DNA from: Pseudonocardia sp. SCN 73-27
Lineage (GTDB): Bacteria; Actinomycetota; Actinomycetes; Mycobacteriales; Pseudonocardiaceae
DNA: 64,000 bases
Assembly (NCBI GenBank): GCA_001725415.1
Contig: MEGH01000099.1
Span: 26,967-90,966, forward strand
Direction: 5' to 3'
The translations under genes were made by a program, and so were the position numbers. This document shows positions 8,111-16,625 of this stretch, piece by piece (within the stretch, counting starts at the first letter, position 1; every line of letters begins with the position of its first letter). The notes under the pieces were generated by a model that had not been told where the DNA came from, ran no database searches, and saw only the letters and a program-made list of their open reading frames with translations.

Positions 8111-9291
8111 TCCGGGTTCTCCGCGGTGAAGGCGACGGGAAGGACGTAGTGCGTCATCAGCGATCCGCCGACGAGGCCGCTCTCGACGGGGTCCCCGTCG
8201 AGGCGCAGGTCCGGCAGCCGGTCGAGGAGCCGGCCCGTCGCGATTCGCAGCTCGGCCCGGGCCAGGTGCTGACCCTGGCACACGTGCGTGCCGGTCCCGA
8301 AGGTGAGGTGGCGGTTGCGGCTGCGGCCGCGGTCGAAGGTCTCGGGGTCGCCGAACTCGCGCGGATCGCGGTTGGCGGCGGCCAGATCGAGCAGTACCCG
8401 ACCGCCTTGCGGCAGCTCGTGCCCACCGACCTGCGCCGGGCATCGGACCGTGCGGGCGAACAGCTGTAGCGGAGTGGTCAGCCGCAGGCTCTCCTCGATC
8501 ACCGCCGGCAGCGCCTTCCGGTCGGCGACCAGTTCGTCACGAAGCCCGGGCACGGTGAGCACGTGCCGGATCAGTCCACCCAGGGCCGACCCGGTGGAGT
8601 GGTGGCCACCGAGGATGTAGGCCAGCAGCAGACCGGCCGCGCCGACGTCGTCGATCTTCCTGCCCTCGATCACGCCGTTCGCCAGGTGCGTCAACATGTC
8701 GTCGCCGGGGTGGCGGCGGCGGTCGGCCAACCACCCCTGGGTCGTGTCGTGGAACTCGGCGTACCGATCGGCGAACTCGGCGGTCCCCATCGCGGCGTAC
8801 AGTGCGGCGGCAATCCCGCGGGCCCGCACCGCCTCCGTCTGTTCCAGCCCGATCATCCGGCCGATCACGATGGCGGGCAGGGGTTCGGCGAGCTGGTCGA
8901 CGAGGTCGGCCTTCCCCGATCCGGCGAAGTCGTCGATGAGCAGGTCCGCGACCTCGGTGATCACCGGCTCGAACGCCCGCACGGCACGCGGGGTCAGCGG
9001 GCCGTCGAGGACCCGGCGCCACTCGCCGTGCTCGGGCTCGTCGAACTCCAGCGCCGGGACCGGCGGGAGCAACGAGTTGGCCGGGATCTTCACGCCGTCG
9101 GCCGAGGAGAACGTCGCCGGGTCGCGCAGCGCGGCGCGGACGTGCTCGTAGCGGGTCAGGTAGTCGAAGCCGCCGTGGCGGTCGCTGTGCACCACCGGGC
9201 AACGCTCCCGCATCTCGGTGTGGGCTCGGCGGACGCCGGCGGCGGGCAGGGTGCCGTCGAGGTGGTCGAAGGCGGCAGGTGTGGTGGTCAT
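8107..9291 (-). CDS. Cytochrome P450
   Basis: A full-length bacterial P450 (394 aa). The K-helix EESLR (ExxR) and heme loop FGTGTHVCQGQHLARAE with the thiolate Cys are intact. The oxygen-activating I-helix motif, normally [AG]Gx[DE]T[TS], reads GGHHST, with His at the acidic position and Ser at the Thr position. This is unusual and may mark a subfamily with different proton delivery. The next gene downstream is a PDR-type reductase with a 4-nt overlap, which resembles a split version of the P450-PDR fusions (CYP116B type). The substrate is unknown. Context suggests an aromatic compound. Confidence 0.9.
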   Translation of the reverse strand: MTTTPAAFDHLDGTLPAAGVRRAHTEMRERCPVVHSDRHGGFDYLTRYEHVRAALRDPATFSSADGVKIPANSLLPPVPALEFDEPEHGEWRRVLDGPLTPRAVRAFEPVITEVADLLIDDFAGSGKADLVDQLAEPLPAIVIGRMIGLEQTEAVRARGIAAALYAAMGTAEFADRYAEFHDTTQGWLADRRRHPGDDMLTHLANGVIEGRKIDDVGAAGLLLAYILGGHHSTGSALGGLIRHVLTVPGLRDELVADRKALPAVIEESLRLTTPLQLFARTVRCPAQVGGHELPQGGRVLLDLAAANRDPREFGDPETFDRGRSRNRHLTFGTGTHVCQGQHLARAELRIATGRLLDRLPDLRLDGDPVESGLVGGSLMTHYVLPVAFTAENPE

Positions 9292-9410
9292 GGCGACTCC
9301 TTCGTCTTCGCTGACCGGCCGACCCAGCCTGACCTGGGAGATTCGGGCGGTCTATCCCGTCGGCGCGGCGATGTCCGCAGGGCGCGACCCGGTCGGGGGG
9401 CGCGCGACGC

Positions 9411-9987
9411 TCACCGGCGCGCGGCGCATTCCGCGGCGAAGGCGAGCTGCCCCAGGTGGAACGCCCTCGAGAGCCGGTGGTGGTCGAGATCGTGGCCCGC
9501 GCCGCCCTGGGTCCGGGCGTGCACCCACGGGGCCGACGTGAAGGCCCCGGCGAACGCCGCCAACCGCTCCTCGTCGACGATCCACAGCCCGTCGTGTTCG
9601 GCGAGCGTGTACTGGACGGGGACGACCACGTCGGCCGCCGGCCTCACGTTCGCCGTGGGCCACCCGTCGACGATCTCCAGCATCTCCGCGAGCGGCAGCG
9701 GCGCGACACTCGCCCTGGCCGCGTCCACAGCCTCCTCGTCGACCGTGCCCGCCGGCCCGTAGAGCAGCGCCCGCCGCTGCGGAGCCGGGAGCTCCACCGG
9801 CCCCGCGCCGGGCGGAACGCCGTGCCAGGCGTCGACCACACGGGCCGGCGACCGGTCCGGTGCCCCGACCCGTGATCCGCCCCGCGGCGGTGCGCAGCCG
9901 CACCGTCGTACGTACCGTCGTGGTGAGGGCCGGCGTCGTGAATGCCGGCGTCGTGAATGCCGGCGTCGTGAATGCCATGGTCGTCAT
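9411..9987 (-). pseudogene. Decayed alpha/beta hydrolase with repeat-expanded N-terminus
   Basis: The ATG at 9987 overlaps the AraC stop (ATGA) and opens a short frame: MTTMAFTTP, two more AFTTP repeats, then a VRLRTAAG strand. That frame is not coherent with the rest. From about 9860 another frame reads PDRSPARVVDAWHGVPPG and continues to the end. It includes VPVQYTLAEHDGLWIVDEE (the catalytic-Asp region of alpha/beta hydrolases) and GGAGHDLDHH (the catalytic-His region). The core with the nucleophile elbow is absent, so a large deletion plus frameshift has occurred. If translated, the distal part could start at the GTG at 9839. Confidence 0.55.
9929..9973. repeat. Three perfect 15-bp tandem repeats
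   Basis: GCCGGCGTCGTGAAT occurs three times in a row. On the minus strand it encodes AFTTP repeats at the N-terminus of the decayed hydrolase, which suggests slipped-strand expansion. Confidence 0.9.
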
Positions 9988-10988
9988 GCCCTCGTCCTGC
10001 GGGGCCGCCCGTCCCGCGCGACGCGACGGGCGCCGTGCAGCGTGACGGACGGCGGGATGCCGTAGTGGGCGCGGTAGTCCTGCGCGAACCGGCCCAGGTG
10101 AACGAACCCGCAGGCCAGCGCGACATCCGCGACCGTCGCCTCGCCCGGGGGACCGGTCAGCATCCCGTGGGCGCGCACGAGCCGCTGCTCGCGCTGGAAG
10201 CCGGTGAGCGTGGTCCCGAACCGCGACCGGAAGCCCTCCTGCAGCGTGCGCAGCGAGACCCCCGCCGCCGCGGCAAGCTCCTCGGGGCGCAGCGGCGCGA
10301 CCGGGTCCGCCGCGACCCTCTCGGCCACGACCCCCGCCGCCCGGTGACCACGCGCTCCACCGCCCCGGGTCAGGGCGGCGGCGTGGTCGTGCGGCTGGGC
10401 CAGCAGGAGGGTGGTGACCAGCATGCGTTCCAGCTCGGCACCCGCACCCGGAGGCAGGACGCCGCTGTCGAAGCGGTCCACCGTGGAGGCCGCAAGCCGG
10501 AGCACCCCGGGCCACGGTGAGTTGTCCGGCACACGCAGGTCGAAGGTCAGGTCGTGTGGCGGTTCCGTCCCGACCCGGGAGAACGCCTGGTCGACGACGG
10601 CCTGCGGCAGCTTCGCCGCGACCTGCGCCGTCCGGGGGCCGAACCGCAGACGCAACCGTTCTCCCGGTGAGATCACGCAGGCCCGGCCCGCGGCGATCCG
10701 GTGCCGCCCCAGATCGGTCGTGACATCCATCCCACCGCTGAGCGCGAGCACGACGGTGTAGTACTCCATCGGGACCCGGCCTGTGAGCTCGGCCTCGCCC
10801 TCGTACAGCGCGGAGAGCAGCGTCGACGTGCCGATCGCGACGGCGTGCACGCGCGACCCGAACTCCCGGGGACGAGTCGCGCGCAGCCGGTGCGCCGACA
10901 TCACCCGGCCCGCCACCTCCTCGGCCTCGTCGAGTGCGGTGGTCTGCATCCGGGTGTGTCTGCGCAGCGGCAGGGGCGTCGTCGTCAT
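9984..10988 (-). CDS. AraC-family transcriptional regulator
   Basis: A 334-residue activator-type regulator. Residues ~1-210 are the AraC-binding-like sensor domain (MEYYTVVLALSGG, VISPGERLRLRF). The C-terminal ~100 residues are the double helix-turn-helix (LAAAAGVSLRTLQEGFRSRFG and VADVALACGFVHLGRFAQDYRAHYG). Upstream lies the aryl-acid ligase operon and downstream the P450/reductase/permease set, all on the same strand, so it probably controls one of them in response to an aromatic effector (inference). The stop overlaps the start of the hydrolase remnant. Confidence 0.88.
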   Translation of the reverse strand: MTTTPLPLRRHTRMQTTALDEAEEVAGRVMSAHRLRATRPREFGSRVHAVAIGTSTLLSALYEGEAELTGRVPMEYYTVVLALSGGMDVTTDLGRHRIAAGRACVISPGERLRLRFGPRTAQVAAKLPQAVVDQAFSRVGTEPPHDLTFDLRVPDNSPWPGVLRLAASTVDRFDSGVLPPGAGAELERMLVTTLLLAQPHDHAAALTRGGGARGHRAAGVVAERVAADPVAPLRPEELAAAAGVSLRTLQEGFRSRFGTTLTGFQREQRLVRAHGMLTGPPGEATVADVALACGFVHLGRFAQDYRAHYGIPPSVTLHGARRVARDGRPRRTRA

Positions 10989-11039
10989 CTCGGTCCTCCG
11001 TTGACCCTCACGATGATCGTCGTGCCCGAAAGGTGCCCG

Positions 11040-12701
11040 TTACGAGCCGGCCCGCGGGGTCAGGTCCTCGGCGAGCCGGCGGAGGCGGATCCGGTCGATC
11101 TTGCCGACCTGGCTGACCCGCGGCATCTCGGCCAACACCTCGACGCGTTCGGGCCATTTGTACTTCGCGACCTCCAGGCGCTCGAAATGGGCCCGGACGG
11201 CGTCGAGGTCGATCTCCGCACCCTCCCTCGTCACGACGAACGCGCAGGCCCGTTCGCCGAGCCGCGGGTCGGGCATCGCGACCAGTGCCGCCTCGGAGAT
11301 CGCCGGGTGTGAGCCGAGCAGCAGCTCGACCTCCTCGGTGTTGATCTTCTCTCCGCCCCGGCTGATCATGTTCTTGATCCGGCCTTCGACGGTGTAGCAG
11401 CGCACGCCCGCGATGGTCCGCTCGGCCATCAGGTCGCCGGTGCGGTAGAACCCGTCGGCGGTGAAGGCCCGGCGGTTGTGCTCGGCGGACTCGTAGTACC
11501 CGCGCAGCGTGTATGGGCCTCGGGTGCAGAGCTCACCCACCTCGCCGGGCGCCACCTCGTCCTCGGTACCGGGCTCGTACAGGCGGATCTCGTCAGCGCT
11601 CGAGATGGGGACACCGACGCTCTCCGCCCGCGCGTCGAGCGGGTGGTCGAGCGGGGTGGTCAGGCACAGGCCCTCGCTCATCCCGAAGATCTGTCCGGCC
11701 CAGACCCCGTGGGCGTCCAGGGCGTCAACATGGGTGCGGGGGACCTTCTTGCCGCTGAAGAGGACCCGGCGCAGGGAGCCCGCCGCGGCGAGCCCCTCGT
11801 CGAGGGCGATGTCGTAGGCGAACGGGCCGAGGAGCAGGTCGGTGGCCTCATTGCGGACCACGAGATCGACCACGGCCCGCGCGTCGGGCACGCCGAGGAC
11901 GAGCGTCGCGCCGACGCTGTGCGGACCCTGCAGTCCGATGATCACTCCAGCGTTGTGCACGATCGGCATCGTGAAGGCCATCCGGTCGCCCGGGCTCCAG
12001 CCCATTGCCCGGGCAAGGCTCGCACCGTAGAGCCAGTACGGGGCCTGCAGGCACGGGATCACCTTGGGCACGCCGGTCGTGCCGCCGGACAGCTGGAACG
12101 CCGCCAGGGACTGCATGCCCAGCCCCGCCTGCACACGCTCCACGACCGCACGGGCCGCTGCGGGATCGATGTCGTCCCCGAGGTGGTCGAGCTCGACCGC
12201 ACGCGGGTCGGACGTGGCGCCGTCGGACACGAGGACCGTCCGCTCGGTGCCGGCCGCCTGCTCGAACGCGAAGGCGACCAGGTCGAAGCGCGGGTCCGCG
12301 GCGGCGACCAGGTGGGCGACGGGTGAGGTCTGGCGGGCAATTTCACCGATCTCGTGTCCACGGTGGAGCGGCAGCGTGCAGACCGGCACCAATCCGGCCT
12401 TCAGAAGCGCGTACCACACGACCACGGTGTGGACGGTGTTGTGCACCTGCAGCAGGACGGCACCGCCGGGTTCGAGCCCCAGCCTGTGAAGTCCCGCCGC
12501 CCGCAGGTCGCTGAGCCGGTCCAGCTCGGCAAAGGTCAGGCGGGCGGCACCGCAGACCACTGCGTCGGTCGTCGGGTGCTCGAGGGCGATCGTGTGGAGG
12601 TGCTCCGCGATAGTAGGTGCCTGCCAGAGGCCGTCGCGGACGTAGCGTGCCTCGACCTCGGGTGGGTAGAGGACGATCGTGGTGTCGGAAGCGAGCGTCA
12701 T
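11040..12701 (-). CDS. Aryl-acid AMP/CoA ligase (salicylate or dihydroxybenzoate type)
   Basis: A 553-residue ANL-superfamily adenylating enzyme. Core motifs: LSGGTTGVPK (P-loop A3), GMSEG (A5), YRTGDL (A7) and RIKNMISRGGEKIN (A8), with a C-terminal VGKIDR carrying the catalytic Lys. The N-terminus (LYPPEVEARYVRDGLWQ) resembles EntE/DhbE and salicylyl-CoA ligases. The neighbouring flavoprotein resembles salicylyl-CoA 5-hydroxylase. The most likely role is therefore activation of an ortho-hydroxylated aromatic acid to its CoA thioester as the entry step, with AMP + PPi released. No peptidyl carrier domain or NRPS is nearby, which argues against siderophore use. Confidence 0.82.
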   Translation of the reverse strand: MTLASDTTIVLYPPEVEARYVRDGLWQAPTIAEHLHTIALEHPTTDAVVCGAARLTFAELDRLSDLRAAGLHRLGLEPGGAVLLQVHNTVHTVVVWYALLKAGLVPVCTLPLHRGHEIGEIARQTSPVAHLVAAADPRFDLVAFAFEQAAGTERTVLVSDGATSDPRAVELDHLGDDIDPAAARAVVERVQAGLGMQSLAAFQLSGGTTGVPKVIPCLQAPYWLYGASLARAMGWSPGDRMAFTMPIVHNAGVIIGLQGPHSVGATLVLGVPDARAVVDLVVRNEATDLLLGPFAYDIALDEGLAAAGSLRRVLFSGKKVPRTHVDALDAHGVWAGQIFGMSEGLCLTTPLDHPLDARAESVGVPISSADEIRLYEPGTEDEVAPGEVGELCTRGPYTLRGYYESAEHNRRAFTADGFYRTGDLMAERTIAGVRCYTVEGRIKNMISRGGEKINTEEVELLLGSHPAISEAALVAMPDPRLGERACAFVVTREGAEIDLDAVRAHFERLEVAKYKWPERVEVLAEMPRVSQVGKIDRIRLRRLAEDLTPRAGS

Positions 12702-12723
12702 CGCACGTCTCTCTCGTGGGGCG

Positions 12724-13848
12724 TCAGCGTAGGTCGCGCTCGTAGCCGAGCACCACGTCGCGGTTCTGGCGGCGGAAGTCGCGGTAGGACACCCGGCCGG
12801 TCCGCATGAGGTACTCCAGCGCGAACTTCGTGGGGTGGGTGATCGTGCGGCCGGGCAGGCCCTCGTACCAGTCGATGCTCCGCTTGGCAGCGGCCTGGAA
12901 GGCGTCCGCGACGGGCTTGCGGGTGCGCTCGAACTCCTTGAGGCCCACCTCGACGTCCCAGCCGGAGCCGGCGAGGGCCTTCGTGAGGTAGACGGCGTCC
13001 CGCATCGCGAAGCGGGTGCCCGACCCGATCGACGGGTGCACCGTGTGCAGCGCGTCCCCGATCAGCACGAGGTTGCGGTGGGTCCAGTGGGCGCAGCTGA
13101 GGAACTTCGTCTGGAACCACGGCGAGTGGTTGCTCCTCAGCGGCGCGCCGTCGAGCGAGCCGGCGAACAGTTGCTCGCACAGCGCCCGCGACTCCTCCTC
13201 GGTCATCTCGCCGAACCCGAGGTGGTCGAAGGTCTCCTGGCCGACCTCGACGGTGAAGTTGCTCATCTCCGGGGAGAACTGCGAGGCATGGCTCATCAGC
13301 AGGCCGTGGTCGCTGTTCTGCAGGATGATCGACGGCGGGTAGGCCTTGGGCGTTCCGTACCAGGCCAGCCAGTTCGTGCCCAGCTCCTCGGTGGGAGCGA
13401 ACTGCTCGGCGAACCGCTCCCGGGTCCGGCTGTTCACCCCGTCCGCGCCGACCACGAGGTCCGAGTCCGCCAGCTCGGCCTCGCTGACGGCGGCCTGCGC
13501 GTCGTGCTCGACGGTCACGCCCGCCTCGCGGGCGACCCGCTCGAGCGCCGCCAGCAGGGTCCAGCGGGCGTTGAGGAAGCTCCGCCCGACGTGCACCGGA
13601 ACGTCCGTCCCGTCGAGGCTGAGCACCATCTCCTCGTGGCTCATGCCCGCGGTCAGGGCGTCGACGACGTCCGGGGCGGCGGGCCGCAGCGCCTCGGCCG
13701 CGCTCTCGCTGAAGGCCACCCCCCAGCCGTAGGTCACACCGGGCGGGTTCTGCTCGCGGACCTGCACCGTCGCCGTGGGGACGGCCCGCTTGGCGAGGAG
13801 CGCGAAGAACAGACCGGCGGGTCCGCCGCCGACCACCAGGATCCTCAC
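12724..13848 (-). CDS. FAD monooxygenase, salicylyl-CoA 5-hydroxylase-like
   Basis: About 374 residues of a group A flavin monooxygenase. The N-terminal GGGPAGLFFALLAKR is the FAD dinucleotide-binding motif, followed by YGWGVAFSES, typical of the anthraniloyl-CoA/salicylyl-CoA hydroxylase family. GADGVNSRTR is the DG motif and LIGDALHTVHPSIGSG the GD motif. The family adds oxygen to CoA-bound aromatic acids using NAD(P)H and O2. It lies 22 bp upstream of the aryl-acid ligase, which supports a ligate-then-hydroxylate route. The GTG at 13848 couples to the flavodoxin stop as GTGA and has GGAAGGGG upstream. A GTG at 13866 is an alternative. Confidence 0.8.
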   Translation of the reverse strand: MRILVVGGGPAGLFFALLAKRAVPTATVQVREQNPPGVTYGWGVAFSESAAEALRPAAPDVVDALTAGMSHEEMVLSLDGTDVPVHVGRSFLNARWTLLAALERVAREAGVTVEHDAQAAVSEAELADSDLVVGADGVNSRTRERFAEQFAPTEELGTNWLAWYGTPKAYPPSIILQNSDHGLLMSHASQFSPEMSNFTVEVGQETFDHLGFGEMTEEESRALCEQLFAGSLDGAPLRSNHSPWFQTKFLSCAHWTHRNLVLIGDALHTVHPSIGSGTRFAMRDAVYLTKALAGSGWDVEVGLKEFERTRKPVADAFQAAAKRSIDWYEGLPGRTITHPTKFALEYLMRTGRVSYRDFRRQNRDVVLGYERDLR

Positions 13849-14417
13849 AGTCCGGTCCCCTTCCACAGCGCCACTTGACGCGCGACGCGCTCACCGAGCG
13901 ACGCGGCGGTGCGCAGGTCGCTGTCCTTCATGCCTTCCAGACCCTGGTCCGAGTTCGACTGGGCCATCGCGCCCGCATAGGCGCCCAACCGGTTGAGCTC
14001 GGCGTCCGAGCCAGAGCTACGGCCGTTGCCGTCCAGCAGGCCCAGGCCGATCCAGACCATCCCGTGCTGCATCGCGAAGAGCCACAGCTGGGTCAGAGTG
14101 CTCAGCTTGTCCCCGGAGTGTCCGCTGGAGTTGGTGAACCCGGCGGCCAGCTTGCCCTTCCAGCCCTGGCCCAGCCAGATCTTGGAGCTCGCCTCCATGA
14201 ACGTCTTGAACACGGCGGAGCCGCTGCCCATGTAGGTGGGGGTGCCGAAGACGAGCGCGTCGCACCCGTCGAGCTGTCGGGGATCGAGGGCGACCTCCTC
14301 GGCGAAGTACAGCGAGACCTCGGTCCCGGGGACCGAAGCGGCCCCCTCCCCGACCGCCCGTGCCTGGGCGGCGGTATGGCCGAAGCCGCTGTCGTAGACG
14401 ACTCCGATGGAGCCCAT
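13845..14417 (-). CDS. Flavodoxin-fold NAD(P)H:quinone oxidoreductase-like (WrbA family)
   Basis: A 190-residue flavodoxin-fold protein: VVYDSGFGHTAAQA (phosphate-binding loop for FMN), FGTPTYMGSGSAVFKTFME and KLAAGFTNSSGHSGDKLST, as in WrbA/NAD(P)H-dependent quinone reductases. It could reduce quinones formed from dihydroxylated intermediates or supply reduced flavin. The ATG at 14417 has GAGGTGA 5 nt upstream. It sits within an overlapping operon between a hydrolase (5-bp gap) and the monooxygenase (GTGA overlap). Confidence 0.78.
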   Translation of the reverse strand: MGSIGVVYDSGFGHTAAQARAVGEGAASVPGTEVSLYFAEEVALDPRQLDGCDALVFGTPTYMGSGSAVFKTFMEASSKIWLGQGWKGKLAAGFTNSSGHSGDKLSTLTQLWLFAMQHGMVWIGLGLLDGNGRSSGSDAELNRLGAYAGAMAQSNSDQGLEGMKDSDLRTAASLGERVARQVALWKGTGL

Positions 14418-14422
14418 GTGGG

Positions 14423-15685
14423 TCACCTCGTCACGTGTCGTGCTTGAGTGCCGAAGCGCTCGGCGAGCCAGTGGTCGACGTGGACGGCGGCGGCGGCGTA
14501 GCCGGTCGGCTCGCCCTCGGCCACGGGCTGGCCGAAATGCTGTCCGCGCACGACGTGGTGCGTGAGATCGGCCGCCCCGAGAGCGGCGACCATCCGGGCG
14601 CCCGCGGCCGGCCGCGCTGCCTGGTCGCCGCTGAACTCCAGGTACAGCGTCGGGACCGTGACACCGGGGGCGCAGCGCACGAAGTCCGCGCGGGTGTGGT
14701 TCGCCGACCAGGTCGAGAGCCAGGAGTCCGGGGTGGTGAGCCTGCCGAACCCGACGAGCCCGTAGTTGATCAGGTCTGGCCGGTGCCCGAACAGCGACCC
14801 GTAGTGCCGGTCGTTGGGCTCGATGGTCGGGTCCACGTACGCCGGGTCCGCGTCGGTCCGGTAGGTGGTGAGGATGTGCGGAGCCAGAGCCGCTCGCCGG
14901 TCGGCCGGGTCCTTGCTCCTGCTGAACCGGGCTCGCGCTCGTGCCACCTCGTCGGCCGCGGCGAGCGCCCGCGCGTCGATGCGGGCGATCCGCTCGGCCT
15001 GCGCGGCGCGGTATGCAGCGACGAAGTCCGCCGAGTAGCGGCTCGGCTCGGGCGGCGCAGCGAACCCGTTGCGGCCCGCGTACATGTCGAGCGCGGGATC
15101 CACCGACATCGGGTCGGCCTCGTCGACGACCGACGGGTCGATGCAATGGCGCAACACCTGCCCCTGTCCGGGGTGCGGGGCGAGGAAGATCGCCCCGTCC
15201 GGCAGCGGCATCTGTGTGCCGGGCAGCGGGACCGGCCTGCCGGCCGGAGTCACGTCGAGCCGCCGCTCGGGCTCCGTCCCGGCCTGCTCGATGTAGAAGG
15301 CGGACAGCGTGCCGCCGCCGGAGTGGCCGAAGGTCAACACCGCCTCGAAGCCCAGGTCGCGCAGCAGGACGTGTCCGGCCGCCGCGTCGAGCAGGGCCTG
15401 CTCGTGCACGAGCGCGATGTCGTTGTTGGGCGACCGGGTGCCCTGGGTCCAGACCGACACTCCCGCCCGCAGGAACTCGGGGATCATGGGGTGATGGGTA
15501 AGGGACTGCCGGGGGTGCATGACCGTGACCACCGCAGTGGCGCCGTCGACGGCGTACAGGACGCCTTCCACCTTGGCCCCGTCCGCGGTCGTCAGCTGGT
15601 TGGTGGCGATCGTGACGCCCGGTGGCGCCTCGGACGTGTCGACGTCTCGCCCCGCGCCGAGACGGTCGACGGCGACGGGGCTCAC
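14423..15685 (-). CDS. Alpha/beta hydrolase
   Basis: A 420-residue serine-hydrolase-fold protein. FGHSGGGTLSAFY is the nucleophile elbow (GxSxG, Ser), VPTLYLEFSGDQAA the acid region, and VRGQHFGQPV the likely His region. A large lid of ~130 residues separates elbow and acid. The start is a GTG that overlaps the preceding stop (GTGA). In this operon it could cleave a ring-fission product or a CoA thioester, but no specific substrate can be read from the sequence. Confidence 0.72.
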   Translation of the reverse strand: MSPVAVDRLGAGRDVDTSEAPPGVTIATNQLTTADGAKVEGVLYAVDGATAVVTVMHPRQSLTHHPMIPEFLRAGVSVWTQGTRSPNNDIALVHEQALLDAAAGHVLLRDLGFEAVLTFGHSGGGTLSAFYIEQAGTEPERRLDVTPAGRPVPLPGTQMPLPDGAIFLAPHPGQGQVLRHCIDPSVVDEADPMSVDPALDMYAGRNGFAAPPEPSRYSADFVAAYRAAQAERIARIDARALAAADEVARARARFSRSKDPADRRAALAPHILTTYRTDADPAYVDPTIEPNDRHYGSLFGHRPDLINYGLVGFGRLTTPDSWLSTWSANHTRADFVRCAPGVTVPTLYLEFSGDQAARPAAGARMVAALGAADLTHHVVRGQHFGQPVAEGEPTGYAAAAVHVDHWLAERFGTQARHVTR

Positions 15686-15939
15686 GGTGTGTCGTCCCGC
15701 GGCTCGACAACCAGCTCGACCTTGTTCCAGCGCGACACCCGGCCGTCCTCGACGGCGGCGACCGAGCTGTACCAGACCGCGTTGCGACAGCCGGTCGCAT
15801 CGCGTTCGATCCGGATCTCGCCGACCGTTTCGATCTGGAGGTAGGGCCCGCGGTGGCGGACGATCGTGTCCGGATCCTTGCTCGCGACCTCGGCCAGTGG
15901 CCGGAAGTCCTCGACGTCGAGGACGTAGAGGGTGGTCAT
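15682..15939 (-). CDS. Small conserved operon protein of unknown function
   Basis: 85 residues, mixed alpha/beta, no signal or membrane segment. I do not recognise the family. It contains VRHRGPYLQIETVGEIRIERD and a VWYSSVAAVEDGRVSRW stretch, an alternating-strand pattern that could be a ferredoxin-like or SnoaL/cystatin-like fold. Overlaps both neighbours by 4 nt (VOC protein upstream, hydrolase downstream), so it is translationally coupled and likely acts in the same pathway. Confidence 0.6.
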   Translation of the reverse strand: MTTLYVLDVEDFRPLAEVASKDPDTIVRHRGPYLQIETVGEIRIERDATGCRNAVWYSSVAAVEDGRVSRWNKVELVVEPRDDTP

Positions 15940-16538
15940 GCGAACGTCACCAGCTCGGCCTCACCCGCGTAGCGCTCGGCGATGAGCTTCGCCTTGCGTG
16001 CGAAGAACTTCTCCAGCGTCGGCTCGTCCTCACCCGCCACGTCCATGAGGGCGTCGACGCTGACGTTCGCGTCGATGTCGTCCTCGACCGTGATCGCCCG
16101 CAGCGGGCGGGTGATCTCCATCAGATGGCCGTTGGGGTCGGTCACGTAGATCGACTCGACCGTCTCGTGCCGAACCTGCAGCTCACACGGCCAGTCGCTG
16201 GCGTCGAGCCGACGGCGGTACTCCTGCAGATGCTCCTCGGAGTCCACGTGGATCGCCAGGTGCCGGGCCCGATGGATCAGCTCCGGGATCTCGGTGTCGC
16301 GGTAGGGCTGGACGCCGAAGTAGTAGAAGAACGCCAGCCGGTCACCGTTGCCGATGTCGAAGAAGAAGTGGATGAAGTCCGGGTGATCACCTGGACCCCA
16401 ACCCAGGGCACAGGTCGCGTGGACGACGGGAAACCCGAGCACGTCCCGGTAGAACCTGATGGTGGCCCGGGGGTCGAACGTCGGGAACGCCGCGTGGTCG
16501 ACCCCTCGGACCACGTGCGCTCGTTCCGAGGTGGACAT
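15936..16538 (-). CDS. VOC (glyoxalase/extradiol dioxygenase-like) protein
   Basis: A 200-residue vicinal-oxygen-chelate protein. VRGVDHAAF supplies the first metal His, RHLAIHVDS a second, and DPNGHLMEIT the Glu ligand, spread over two beta-alpha-beta-beta-beta modules. The C-terminal ~50 residues are helical and charged. As first gene of the operon, with a TetR operator in its promoter, it may be a ring-cleavage dioxygenase, an isomerase or a hydrolase of the pathway. The length is less than typical two-domain extradiol dioxygenases (~290 aa). GGGAGGAG precedes the ATG. Confidence 0.75.
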   Translation of the reverse strand: MSTSERAHVVRGVDHAAFPTFDPRATIRFYRDVLGFPVVHATCALGWGPGDHPDFIHFFFDIGNGDRLAFFYYFGVQPYRDTEIPELIHRARHLAIHVDSEEHLQEYRRRLDASDWPCELQVRHETVESIYVTDPNGHLMEITRPLRAITVEDDIDANVSVDALMDVAGEDEPTLEKFFARKAKLIAERYAGEAELVTFA

Positions 16539-16574
16539 CGGATGACTCCTCCCGAATCGAATGGTTCGGGCAGG

Positions 16575-16613
16575 AGCGTAAGGCGGTCTGGCATATACGT
16601 CAATAAACTGACG
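16575..16613 (-). promoter_or_regulatory. Promoter with palindromic TetR-type operator for the VOC-ligase operon
   Basis: On the minus strand TTGACG (16603-16598) and TACGCT (16580-16575) are spaced by 17 nt, a plausible -35/-10 pair ahead of the ATG at 16538. The -35 is embedded in the perfect inverted repeat CGTCA-ATAAAC-TGACG (16598-16613). This is an AT-rich, symmetric island in GC-rich DNA beside a TetR gene, so it is the likely repressor site (inference). Confidence 0.55.
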
Positions 16614-16625
16614 ACCGTGTAGCGC

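Noticed and set aside
9929-9973. CRISPR-like array
   Set aside because: The 15-bp units are directly abutting with no spacers and encode a peptide repeat.
11040-12701. Siderophore (2,3-dihydroxybenzoate) activation gene
   Set aside because: No NRPS, isochorismate synthase or carrier protein nearby; neighbours are catabolic flavoproteins and hydrolases.
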